This document shows positions 44,189 to 52,625 of a stretch of DNA of 64,000 nt, one piece after another. Position numbers and translations under genes: made by a program. The notes under the pieces are model-generated. The model did no database searches and had not been told where the DNA came from. It saw nothing but the letters and a program-made list of their open reading frames with translations. Source of the stretch: an uncultured Bacteroidota bacterium (GTDB lineage: Bacteria; Bacteroidota; Bacteroidia; Bacteroidales; UBA932). The stretch lies in contig CALGSW010000001.1 in the NCBI GenBank assembly GCA_937901965.1, forward strand, positions 248,001 through 312,000, written 5' to 3'. The number at the start of each line of letters is the position of its first letter. Position 1 is the stretch's first letter.

Positions 44189-46270
44189 ATGGCAAAGAAG
44201 ATTTTTAACAAGTTCAGACGTTCTCTGCCAAATCTTTATAAGGCAGCAATTCAAAGCAACGACGAGGAACAATTTATAAGTTCAATCCGCGCCTATGCTT
44301 CTTTGAAGATTCAAGAGAACATCTCCGGTGAATCCCTAAGGTGTGCTACATGTATTCTTACAATGGCAGACAATGAAAACAAAACAATTTATGAACTATC
44401 TAAAGGTGAGAAGGTTTATATTGAAACATTTTCCCTTTTATGGAGCTATTTAAGAGAGTCAGACGACGGTTACTCTGAAGAAGATATATTTGAAGATCTT
44501 CTCAATCTTTTTTTAATAGCTGACGGGAAGAAGAGATTCAGGACAAACTCAGACTCTAAGATAAGGGTATGGATGAAACGTTGGGATTCTGGGATGGATG
44601 CTGAAGTCAAAGAGAGAAGAGATGCTGTAAAAAAGCGATTAATAAGACTATTAGTCAAAAAGATTGAAAAAAAAGGGGCTGTGAATTCCAGATTCATCTT
44701 TTCAGATGTTATGACTATTGATGATAAAATCAGAAAAGTTGAAGAGTGGTGGAATGATTTCAGATTTCATCTCACTTTTGCAGCCAGAACTCCGGGAGAG
44801 CTAAATTACTATCTTGAAGATTCACTTCCTGTAAGAGTAGTTAAAACACTTAACAAAGCTAAACATAAGGGTATCCCATTTTTTGTTACGCCATACTATA
44901 TTTCACTTTTAAATACAGATGAGTCCGGTTTTGATGACCATACAATAAGAAGTTATATAATTTACTCTGAGGCACTGGTAGAGACTTACGGCAATATAAA
45001 AGCATGGGAAAAAGAGGATATTGTTGAACCCGGTAAACCTAATGCAGCAGGTTGGTTACTTCCAGAGAGTCAAAGCATACATCGCAGATATCCTGAAGTT
45101 GCAATCATGATTCCGGAGACTAGAGGCAGAAGTTGCGGCGGTCTGTGTGCATCATGCCAGAGAATGTATGATTTTCAGAGAGAGAGACTGAATTTTGATT
45201 TGGATGAGCTTAAGCCTAAGGAGCAATGGGAAGTAAGACTGAGAAAGTTTATGAACTATTTCAGGCAGGATTCACAAATAAGAGATGTCCTGATAACAGG
45301 TGGAGATGCTCTGATGACAAGCAACAAAAATCTCCGGAAGGTGCTTGATTCTGTATTAGTAATGGCTGAAGAAAAGCGTAATGACAATAAAGGCAGAGAA
45401 TTTGGCAAACGGTATGCTGAAATACAAAGAGTAAGGCTTGGTTCACGGTTACTTGCATATTTACCATCCAGAATTAACAATGAACTTTCTGAAATTCTTA
45501 AAGATTTTAAAGAGAAAGGCTCCAGGGTAGGTATATGCCAGTTTGTAATTCAGACTCACTTTCAATCACCGCTGGAGGTCACTCCTGAGGCAAAGAGAGC
45601 AATTGAATTGATTTTATCGGCAGGATGGACAATATCAAATCAGCTGGTTTTCAATGCTGCTGCATCAAGAAGAGGTCATACTGCCAGATTGAGACAAATC
45701 CTTAATTCTGTGGGGGTAATAACCTATTATACATTCTCGGTTAAAGGATTTGCTGAAAACAGAATGCTTTTTGCACCCAATTGCAGATCAATCCAAGAGG
45801 CTGCAGAGGAGAAGTGTATTGGAAAACTCACAAATGAACAGGAGAGTGAACTTAATCAGATTTTTCTTACAGGAGATAACATCGCAAAAAAAATCAGGGG
45901 GTTTCTAAAGAAATACGACATCCCATTTTTACCAACAGACAGAAATGTTCTTAACTTGCCGGCCATAGGAAAAAGCATGACTTTTCAGACCATTGGAATT
46001 ACACGTAATGGAGAACGGATTCTGAAATTTGACCATGACAGAACAAGAAAACATAGCCCTATCATAGATAAAATGGGTGATGTATACATCACAGAAAACA
46101 GGTCTATCTCATCATACCTCAGGGAAATTGAGGGGATGGGCGAGAGAAGAAAAGATTACGATTCTATATGGAGCTATACATCAGGAGAGACAGAACCTGT
46201 TTTTTGGCTGTTTAAATATCCCTCAAAAGGGATGGGCTTTACTACAGAAATGACAAATCTTATTGTTTAA
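44189..46270 (+). CDS. KamA-family radical SAM protein (lysine 2,3-aminomutase-like), long form
   Basis: 693 residues, far longer than lysine 2,3-aminomutase (about 420). Residues 1-300 are an extension with no family I recognise, containing CATC (C52, C55). The radical SAM core begins at PETRGRSCGGLCASC with cluster C316, C320 and C323; DVLITGGDAL and IQRVRLGSRLLAYLPSRI follow as in KamA. LTFAARTPGEL resembles the KamA N-terminal helix. PLP-lysine and substrate residues could not be verified by eye. No ablB (beta-lysine acetyltransferase) is adjacent, so osmolyte synthesis is not supported. The end overlaps mnmA tail-to-tail by 11 nt. Confidence 0.85.
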   Translation: MAKKIFNKFRRSLPNLYKAAIQSNDEEQFISSIRAYASLKIQENISGESLRCATCILTMADNENKTIYELSKGEKVYIETFSLLWSYLRESDDGYSEEDIFEDLLNLFLIADGKKRFRTNSDSKIRVWMKRWDSGMDAEVKERRDAVKKRLIRLLVKKIEKKGAVNSRFIFSDVMTIDDKIRKVEEWWNDFRFHLTFAARTPGELNYYLEDSLPVRVVKTLNKAKHKGIPFFVTPYYISLLNTDESGFDDHTIRSYIIYSEALVETYGNIKAWEKEDIVEPGKPNAAGWLLPESQSIHRRYPEVAIMIPETRGRSCGGLCASCQRMYDFQRERLNFDLDELKPKEQWEVRLRKFMNYFRQDSQIRDVLITGGDALMTSNKNLRKVLDSVLVMAEEKRNDNKGREFGKRYAEIQRVRLGSRLLAYLPSRINNELSEILKDFKEKGSRVGICQFVIQTHFQSPLEVTPEAKRAIELILSAGWTISNQLVFNAAASRRGHTARLRQILNSVGVITYYTFSVKGFAENRMLFAPNCRSIQEAAEEKCIGKLTNEQESELNQIFLTGDNIAKKIRGFLKKYDIPFLPTDRNVLNLPAIGKSMTFQTIGITRNGERILKFDHDRTRKHSPIIDKMGDVYITENRSISSYLREIEGMGERRKDYDSIWSYTSGETEPVFWLFKYPSKGMGFTTEMTNLIV

Positions 46271-47465
46271 TAACACCTGATCCTATTAACTCCTCATCCT
46301 TATACCAGGCAGCAAACTGACCCGGGGTTATCCCCCTTTGAGGTTCGTCAAAAATAATGTACATTCCTTCAAACCTCCTGTAAAGTCTTGCTCTCTGGAG
46401 AGGTTGCCTGTATCTGATCCTTATCATAAAACCTTTTACCTCTCCGGGTATCATCTCAAGATCAGGCCTTACATTGTGTATTTCATCAGCGGATATAAAC
46501 AGACCTTTTCTGTATAATCCCGGATGATCCTGACCCTCACCTGTGAAAATCAAGTTCTTCTCTACATCTGTTGCAATGATAAAGAGTGGATTAATATGAC
46601 CGCCAATATTCAGACCTTTCCTCTGCCCAACTGTATAATAATGAGCACCGTGATGAATCCCAATTTTTTTTCCTGATGTTTTGTCATATACAAATGGAGT
46701 TACAACCTTTTCAATGTTCTCTTCATTTATATGGTTGTAGCCATTTATATTATATCCTGTGAGAATCTGACCATCATAATAATCCCTGAAAACCTCAATT
46801 ACATCACCATCTTTTGAAGCAAGTTTCTGCTGCAGAAAAACAGGAAGATCAATTTTTCCTACAAAACATATTCCCTGAGAATCTTTTTTGTCTGCGGATG
46901 GTAAACCTGCTCTTGCTGCAATTTCGCGAACCTGTGGTTTAAGAAGCTCACCTATTGGAAAAAGTGCCTTTGAAAGTTGCTCCTGACTCAGCTGGCACAA
47001 GAAGTAGCTCTGATCTTTATTTGGATCTGCACCGGCAATTAGCCTGTGAACCACCTCTCCTTTGCTGTTTGTTATAGTCTCCTTCCGGCAATAGTGACCG
47101 GTTGCAACGTAATCAACTCCCAGCTCAAGAGCTATCTTCAAAAAGGCCTCAAATTTTATCTCCCTGTTGCACAGCACATCCGGATTTGGAGTTCTGCCTT
47201 TAGAGTACTCATTGAACATATAGTCAACAACTCTCTCTGAATATGTTGAACTTAAGTCCACAAAATGGAATGGAATATCAAGCTTTTTTGCAACAAGTTC
47301 CGCAATTGTCCTGTCGTCTTTCCACGGACAGTCACCATGCAGAGTTCCTGTTGTATCGTGCCAGTTCTGCATGAACATACCTATTACTTCATGACCGGCC
47401 TCCTTCAGAAGAAGAGCCGCAACACTTGAGTCTACTCCGCCTGAAAGTCCAACTGCTATCTTCAT
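46260..47465 (-). CDS. mnmA: tRNA 2-thiouridylase MnmA
   Basis: 401 residues. P-loop SGGVDSS (8-14), GMFMQNW, catalytic pair C99 (DVLCNREIKF) and C200 (SQGICFVG), and C-terminal YTVGQRKGLNIGGH. It thiolates U34 of tRNA Lys, Glu and Gln using sulfur relayed from IscS-type proteins. A roughly 30-residue insertion relative to the E. coli enzyme appears around residues 225-255 (YNINGYNHINEENIEKVV). It lies just downstream of the SRP RNA gene on the same strand. Confidence 0.96.
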   Translation of the reverse strand: MKIAVGLSGGVDSSVAALLLKEAGHEVIGMFMQNWHDTTGTLHGDCPWKDDRTIAELVAKKLDIPFHFVDLSSTYSERVVDYMFNEYSKGRTPNPDVLCNREIKFEAFLKIALELGVDYVATGHYCRKETITNSKGEVVHRLIAGADPNKDQSYFLCQLSQEQLSKALFPIGELLKPQVREIAARAGLPSADKKDSQGICFVGKIDLPVFLQQKLASKDGDVIEVFRDYYDGQILTGYNINGYNHINEENIEKVVTPFVYDKTSGKKIGIHHGAHYYTVGQRKGLNIGGHINPLFIIATDVEKNLIFTGEGQDHPGLYRKGLFISADEIHNVRPDLEMIPGEVKGFMIRIRYRQPLQRARLYRRFEGMYIIFDEPQRGITPGQFAAWYKDEELIGSGVIKQ

Positions 47466-47478
47466 GGTTTATTGAAAT

Positions 47479-47583
47479 AAAAAAGGGGCAAGCTGAATAT
47501 ATCGCACCGCTACAACCACCTACCCTTGCTGCCTTCCGGCCCTGGGGGAGTTCAGTGGGAGCTGGTCGTATATGACTTACCCC
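47479..47583 (-). ncRNA. ffs: Signal recognition particle 4.5S-type RNA (ffs)
   Basis: About 105 nt. The minus strand reads the universal apical segment CAGGGCCGGAAGGCAGCAAG, including the GGAA tetraloop region and asymmetric loop bound by Ffh. The ends pair (GGGGUAAG at the 5' end with CUUGCCCC at the 3' end), and the 3' end runs into six T residues, forming its own terminator. A perfect -7 element lies five bases before the proposed 5' end. It is the short bacterial type without an Alu domain. Confidence 0.93.
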
Positions 47584-47587
47584 GGTG

Positions 47588-47595
47588 CAAAGATA
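47588..47595 (-). promoter_or_regulatory. -7 promoter element of the SRP RNA gene
   Basis: TATCTTTG on the minus strand matches TAnnTTTG exactly, 4 nt before the GGGG that starts the closing helix of the RNA. Confidence 0.7.
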
Positions 47596-47619
47596 ATACA
47601 AAAAATTAAACTGCTGAAA

Positions 47620-48102
47620 TTATCTCTCCGGGAGATTGTCAAAAGTGAAAGGGAGAAGAGAAGAGACACTATCCATTACTTGTGTAACTCTCTTTCCGCC
47701 AATTATAATTTTTATCGGTTTGCCGAATCTGTTCTCAGACTCTGCCATAACCTGCCTGCATGCACCGCACGGATATGTAGGGTCTTCACAAATATTACCA
47801 TTCACAGACGCTGTAACAGCTATTGATTCAATAGGAAAATCCGGATATCTTGCGTGTGCATAGAAAATGGCTACTCTCTCTGCGCACAATCCGGATGGAT
47901 ATGCAGCATTTTCCTGATTATTCGCAGAAATTATCTCTCCGTTTGACAATCTTACTGCAGCACCCACGTTGAAATTTGAATATGGAGCATATGCTGAGCC
48001 TGCTGCATGCGCAGCTTTTGAGAGCAGCTCCCTGTCCCTCTCCTCTAATCCTGCTCCATTAGGAAACTCATTGTAAGATATGCTTATTTTTTTCTGACTC
48101 AT
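47620..48102 (-). CDS. cdd: Cytidine deaminase
   Basis: 160 residues. Zinc site C73-A-E75 (GLCAERVAIF) and PCGAC (C112, C115), with AYAPYSNFNVGAAV at the substrate-binding start: the homotetrameric short-form cytidine deaminase of pyrimidine salvage. A perfect -7 element (TAAATTTG, 48,125-48,132, minus) lies 23 nt before the ATG. It is followed by the SRP RNA gene. Confidence 0.94.
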   Translation of the reverse strand: MSQKKISISYNEFPNGAGLEERDRELLSKAAHAAGSAYAPYSNFNVGAAVRLSNGEIISANNQENAAYPSGLCAERVAIFYAHARYPDFPIESIAVTASVNGNICEDPTYPCGACRQVMAESENRFGKPIKIIIGGKRVTQVMDSVSSLLPFTFDNLPER

Positions 48103-48124
48103 TGTTCTTTTGTTTAGAATATCA

Positions 48125-48141
48125 CAAATTTAGTAATTTTG
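48125..48141. promoter_or_regulatory. Back-to-back divergent -7 elements (cdd and glucosaminidase)
   Basis: Minus-strand TAAATTTG (48,125-48,132) faces cdd and plus-strand TAATTTTG (48,134-48,141) faces the glucosaminidase gene, one base apart. A TTTG -33 box for the plus promoter lies about 21 nt upstream. Confidence 0.6.
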
Positions 48142-48162
48142 CATGACAGAGACATTTCTACA

Positions 48163-49101
48163 ATGAATTATTTACAAAAGAGCCTCCTATCTCTCACGTT
48201 ATTCATTTTGATTTCAACTGGAGCATCTGCTCAGAGAACTTCAAGATTACAATATATTGAAAAATATAAAGAGCTGGCAATTAAAAATATGTCAAACTAT
48301 GGAATTCCTGCCAGTATTACTTTAGCACAGGCCTGTCTGGAGTCAGGTGATGGAAATTCAAGACTTGCAACGGAAGGAAACAACCATTTTGGCATAAAAT
48401 GTCACAACTGGGAGGGGGAAAAAATTTTTCAGGATGATGATGAAAGGAACGAATGCTTTAGAAAATATGATGCGCCTGAAGAGTCCTTTCGTGACCACTC
48501 AGAATTCCTCAGATACAGAGACAGATACAAGTTTTTGTTTGATTTTGAACCTGGGGATTATAAAGCCTGGGCATATGGACTTAAGCAAGCCGGTTATGCA
48601 ACAAATCCTGCATACCCTCAGCTTTTAATTAAGATTATTGAAGATTTCAAATTGTATCAGTACGACATCCCCGGAGCAGTAATTCCCCCTCCCCCATCTG
48701 TTGCAGAGAAAGAAAAGGAGTATACTATACCTGAAGGGACAAATCTTTATCAAATTTCTCTTTCCAGAAAAATTCTTGAAAAAAACGGCGTTCCATATAT
48801 AATTTCACAGGAGGGGGAGAGCTGGGAATCTGTCGCTGCTGATTTTAATCTGTTTAAAAGAGAATTACAGAGATTTAATGATGCAGACAGAGAATCAGAC
48901 CTTATGCCGGGAACTGTCGTTTATATTGAAGCAAAAAAGAAAAAAGCAGATCCTCTTCTGTCAAGTCATGTGACTGAACCCGGTGAGACAATTCAGATAC
49001 TCTCCCAGAGATATGCAATCAGGGCAAAATATCTAAGAAGGCTTAACAATTTAAAGGCAGGTGAAGAGCCGACGCCGGGAATCATTTTAAAACTCAGATA
49101 A
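48163..49101 (+). CDS. Secreted glucosaminidase (FlgJ/LytG-like) with LysM repeats
   Basis: 312 residues from ATG 48,163; a longer frame starts with TTG inside the -7 element. Signal peptide to about ASAQR. The glucosaminidase domain (IPASITLAQACLESGDGNSRLA, with catalytic Glu in LESG, then NNHFGIKCH) resembles N-acetylglucosaminidases of peptidoglycan. Two C-terminal LysM-like segments follow (GESWESVAADFNLFKRELQRFN and GETIQILSQRYAIRAKYLRRLN). It should cut peptidoglycan glycan strands. The mltG gene follows after 3 nt, joining two peptidoglycan lytic enzymes. Confidence 0.9.
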   Translation: MNYLQKSLLSLTLFILISTGASAQRTSRLQYIEKYKELAIKNMSNYGIPASITLAQACLESGDGNSRLATEGNNHFGIKCHNWEGEKIFQDDDERNECFRKYDAPEESFRDHSEFLRYRDRYKFLFDFEPGDYKAWAYGLKQAGYATNPAYPQLLIKIIEDFKLYQYDIPGAVIPPPPSVAEKEKEYTIPEGTNLYQISLSRKILEKNGVPYIISQEGESWESVAADFNLFKRELQRFNDADRESDLMPGTVVYIEAKKKKADPLLSSHVTEPGETIQILSQRYAIRAKYLRRLNNLKAGEEPTPGIILKLR

Positions 49102-49104
49102 TTG

Positions 49105-50124
49105 ATGAAGAAAAGAATAATTTTCTCAGTAGCCGCAGTGTTAATAGTAATTGCGGGAGTATTATCATTAACTGTATATATGGTTCTTTTCAGGAACAAT
49201 ATTACCAAAGAGGGGTATTTATATATAAACGAAAGGCTTTTACCTGATGAGTTTATTAGCCAGGTCCACTCATCAGGTTTTTTCAAAAATACCAGCAATA
49301 TAAGATTAGCAGCAAAAATTGAGAGGCTCTCCTATGCAGAGCCCGGCAGATATAGAATTGAATTGGGGATGGGCAACAGAGAGGTTGTAAGAATGGTTAA
49401 ATTTGGATGGCAAACTCCGGTCAATGTAACTATTTCAGGCAATATCAGAACTAAAGAGAGGCTGGCAGCAGCCCTTTCAAGGGGTCTCAGAGCAGATTCG
49501 TCTGCGCTTATTCAGATGCTCCGGGATGATTCATTAACTAATTCTCTTGGATTTGACAGCAACAATTTTTTAGGGATGTTCATCCCTGATACATATCAGT
49601 TTTTCTGGACCGCAGAGCCTGAAGATATTGCTAAAAGATTTAAAAAGGAATATGACAATTTCTGGAACGAGAGCAGATTGAAAAAAGCTGAGAATCTGGG
49701 ATTGTCTCAAAAAGAGGTTGTAACTCTGGCATCGATAGTATCTGAGGAGAGTAATTTAAAGAGTGAGTACCCAATAATCGCAGGTGTTTATCTAAACAGG
49801 CTCAGGAACGGAATTCCCCTGCAGGCAGATCCTACTGTTAAATTTGCATTAGGTGACTTTACTATAAAAAGAGTACTTTTTAAACACCTGGAGGTAAACT
49901 CCGCTTTCAATACTTACAAATATAAAGGATTGCCTCCGGGTCCCATTACAATTCCTTCAGCTGATGTTGTAGATAGCGTTCTGAACACTAAAAGACATAA
50001 ATACCTCTATTTCTGTGCTAAAGAGACTCTTGACGGGACACACGCATTTTCAGAAACATTATCTGAACACAATAAAAAGGCAAGAGCTTATCAATCTGCC
50101 CTTAACAGACTTAAAATCCGTTAA
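49105..50124 (+). CDS. mltG: Endolytic murein transglycosylase MltG
   Basis: 339 residues from ATG 49,105 (a TTG codon directly before it extends the frame). One N-terminal membrane helix (8-29), then the YceG fold with VTLASIVSEESN, where the glutamate pair contains the catalytic residue, followed by GVYLNRLRNGIPLQADPTV and GLPPGPITIPS, all diagnostic. MltG terminates nascent glycan strands at the inner membrane. Its end overlaps the S41 protease gene tail-to-tail by 14 nt. Confidence 0.95.
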   Translation: MKKRIIFSVAAVLIVIAGVLSLTVYMVLFRNNITKEGYLYINERLLPDEFISQVHSSGFFKNTSNIRLAAKIERLSYAEPGRYRIELGMGNREVVRMVKFGWQTPVNVTISGNIRTKERLAAALSRGLRADSSALIQMLRDDSLTNSLGFDSNNFLGMFIPDTYQFFWTAEPEDIAKRFKKEYDNFWNESRLKKAENLGLSQKEVVTLASIVSEESNLKSEYPIIAGVYLNRLRNGIPLQADPTVKFALGDFTIKRVLFKHLEVNSAFNTYKYKGLPPGPITIPSADVVDSVLNTKRHKYLYFCAKETLDGTHAFSETLSEHNKKARAYQSALNRLKIR

Positions 50125-51694
50125 TCTCATTTAATGCACTTTCAAAGACATTATCACTGCCAAAATTGACAATTCGGTAATAACCCTCAGCACCAAACAG
50201 CGATCTTGCCGCCAATGCTTTCAGAAATATATCAATCTCTTTTTTTGAAACAGAGAATTGTTCCGGTACATATTTTACACCCCGCTTTTCTGCATAATCA
50301 ATCAATCCTTTAAGGATACTCTCATCTTTGTCGAAATCCCTTACAAACACATCAAATGATTTGTATGCAGACCTCCAGCTATCTCTGTTTGCATCGTACA
50401 TATCGTTCATATAATCAAGAATAATCCCTCTCCTTGCAACTGAGCCATAATAATCTGAATAGCCGGTAGTATCTGCAGGTATGAAGATATCCGGCATAAT
50501 ACCCCCTCCACCATACACCTCTCTGCCCTTGAGAAGAGTCCTGTATTTTAGCGAATCCGGGAAATGAATACTATCTCTGTTAAAATACTCTCCTCTTGAA
50601 TATCTTTCATATAAAGCCCTGTAATATTTATGCGCAGCACCCTCTTCGTACGGAGTTTGAATTACCCTTCCTGATGGAGTATGATATCTGGCTATAGTTA
50701 ACCTTAACTGAGAGCCATCCGGTAAGGGAAGCATCTGCTGTACCAGCCCCTTGCCAAATGAACGGCGACCAATTATTACCCCTCTGTCCCAGTCCTGAAT
50801 TGCACCAGCAAGAATTTCGCTCGCAGAGGCCGATCCCTCATCAATCAGAATTGCAACTTTCTCGTTTTTAAATATCCCATCTCCGTTTGCACGCTCTATC
50901 ATTTTAGGCATGCTCCTACCCTCCGTATAGACAATTGTTTGTCCCCTCTCAAGGAACATATTGGTAATTTCAAACGCAGTACCTAAATAACCACCGGAAT
51001 TACCTCTGAGATCAAGAACAACACCCTTCCACTTTTTCTCCCCAAAGCTCCTTAGAGATGTCATAATCTCCTCTGCAGAAGTAGCTGAGAATCTACTAAG
51101 TTTAATATAAAGGATATCTTTAACAGGCTCATAAGCAACATCAACACTATTTATTGGTATTTTGTCCCTTACTACTTCAAAAGAGAGTTCACTATCTACA
51201 CCTTTTCTCTGCACACCCAGGGTCACTCTGGTTCCCTTTGCACCTCTCAGATACTTAAAAACCCTCTCGTTGGTAAGATTAACCGATGCAATCCTTTCGT
51301 CTCCCACTGAAACAATTTTGTCTCCGGCTCTTATTCCCACCCTTTCACTCGGCCCTCCTGAAACAGGATTTACAACTGTAAGAGTGTCTCTGATAATTGA
51401 AAACTCAATACCTACCCCCTCAAAATTTCCCTCAAGAGGCTCGTTCATAGCCTTAACTTCATCTGCTGAAATGTATGATGAATGCGGATCAAGCTGACTC
51501 AGTGCCTCATTTATTGCATTTCCTACCAGTTTTTCATTGTTTACCGTATCTATATAATACTGATTAATATAGAACAGAGCCTGACCAAATTTATTGATAT
51601 GGTTTCCAAGTGTAGAGACACTCTGAGCGAATGAGGAAAACGAACCGATAGTAAGAGATAAAACAATTAGGTATAATGTAGATCTATTCTTCAT
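50111..51694 (-). CDS. S41 C-terminal processing peptidase
   Basis: 527 residues. Signal peptide (1-24, SSFAQ), a PDZ domain (about 88-165, EGVGIEFSI and GIRAGDKIVSVGD), and the S41 protease core with LDLRGNSGG (228-235), catalytic S290 in GSASASE and K315 in FGKGLVQ, 25 residues apart as in D1 processing protease. A C-terminal helical extension follows. Periplasmic carboxyl-terminal processing is the likely role. The start overlaps the rnz stop by 11 nt, indicating an rpsA-rnz-ctp operon. Confidence 0.94.
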   Translation of the reverse strand: MKNRSTLYLIVLSLTIGSFSSFAQSVSTLGNHINKFGQALFYINQYYIDTVNNEKLVGNAINEALSQLDPHSSYISADEVKAMNEPLEGNFEGVGIEFSIIRDTLTVVNPVSGGPSERVGIRAGDKIVSVGDERIASVNLTNERVFKYLRGAKGTRVTLGVQRKGVDSELSFEVVRDKIPINSVDVAYEPVKDILYIKLSRFSATSAEEIMTSLRSFGEKKWKGVVLDLRGNSGGYLGTAFEITNMFLERGQTIVYTEGRSMPKMIERANGDGIFKNEKVAILIDEGSASASEILAGAIQDWDRGVIIGRRSFGKGLVQQMLPLPDGSQLRLTIARYHTPSGRVIQTPYEEGAAHKYYRALYERYSRGEYFNRDSIHFPDSLKYRTLLKGREVYGGGGIMPDIFIPADTTGYSDYYGSVARRGIILDYMNDMYDANRDSWRSAYKSFDVFVRDFDKDESILKGLIDYAEKRGVKYVPEQFSVSKKEIDIFLKALAARSLFGAEGYYRIVNFGSDNVFESALNEINGF

Positions 51695-52625
51695 TGAAGT
51701 TATTTTTCTTTATGGGTATATCAATTACCATGCCCTCTCTGGCAATGGCAGTATCTGCAAATATATCTTTAGCCTCCGTTTCATAGAGGGTCAAATCCTT
51801 ATATCTTGAAGAGAAGTGCCCTATTACTAATTTCTTAGCACCGGCATCCCTTGCTGCAACGGCAGCTTGCCTGGCTGTTGAATGATAAGTCAATTCAGCT
51901 GTCTTTATATTATCGTCCAGAAATGTGGCCTCATGGTACAAAAGATCCACCCCTTTTATCCAACAGGCCAGTTCAGGGAATGGAGCGGTATCTGAACAGT
52001 AAGCAAACGATCTTGGGAAGTAGGGTAAATATGTCAACTCTTCAAAACTCAACTCCTCTCCACTCTCCCTTAAAATATCAGAGCCCTCCTTAAGTCTGGC
52101 AATCTCTCTTAGTGTAATGCTGTATTTATCAATTAAATGCTTGAAAACATTTCTTGCCGGCGTTTTTTCCCTGAAAAGATATCCATAGCAAGAAGTCCTG
52201 TGATTAAGAGGGAATGACAATACTTCAGATTTTTTTGTTTCAAAAATTTGTTCTGGTTTACTTCCAGAAACAATGATATGAATTACCTTATACTTAAACT
52301 GTCCCCCAAAATGCAGCAAAATTGAGTCAAGTATGGGTGCAAAGTTTTCAGGAGCATAAATATAGAGATCAGAACTCCTGCCCAGAAGTGACATTGTTGA
52401 AAGAAGTCCATTCAATCCGAATATATGGTCTCCGTGAACGTGAGTGATAAATATCTCACTCAGTTTGAGAAATGAGAAGCCAAACCTTCTGAGTTGCATC
52501 TGGCACCCTTCTCCGCAGTCAATTAAAAATAAGCGCTCATGAACATTTAGAACATGAGCGCTTGGATACCTGTTCACCGTGGGTAGTGCCGAAGCAGTCC
52601 CCAAAGTTGTCAGTGTAAAGTTCAT
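51684..52625 (-). CDS. rnz: Ribonuclease Z
   Basis: 313 residues, short (RNase ZS) form. The metal motif THVHGDH (H62, H64, D66, H67), the opening LGTASALPTVNRYPSA and the later LYHEATF and KLVIGHFSSRY are family signatures. It trims tRNA 3' trailers. The gene starts on the base directly after the rpsA stop codon, so the two are presumably co-transcribed and coupled. Confidence 0.95.
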   Translation of the reverse strand: MNFTLTTLGTASALPTVNRYPSAHVLNVHERLFLIDCGEGCQMQLRRFGFSFLKLSEIFITHVHGDHIFGLNGLLSTMSLLGRSSDLYIYAPENFAPILDSILLHFGGQFKYKVIHIIVSGSKPEQIFETKKSEVLSFPLNHRTSCYGYLFREKTPARNVFKHLIDKYSITLREIARLKEGSDILRESGEELSFEELTYLPYFPRSFAYCSDTAPFPELACWIKGVDLLYHEATFLDDNIKTAELTYHSTARQAAVAARDAGAKKLVIGHFSSRYKDLTLYETEAKDIFADTAIAREGMVIDIPIKKNNFNEE

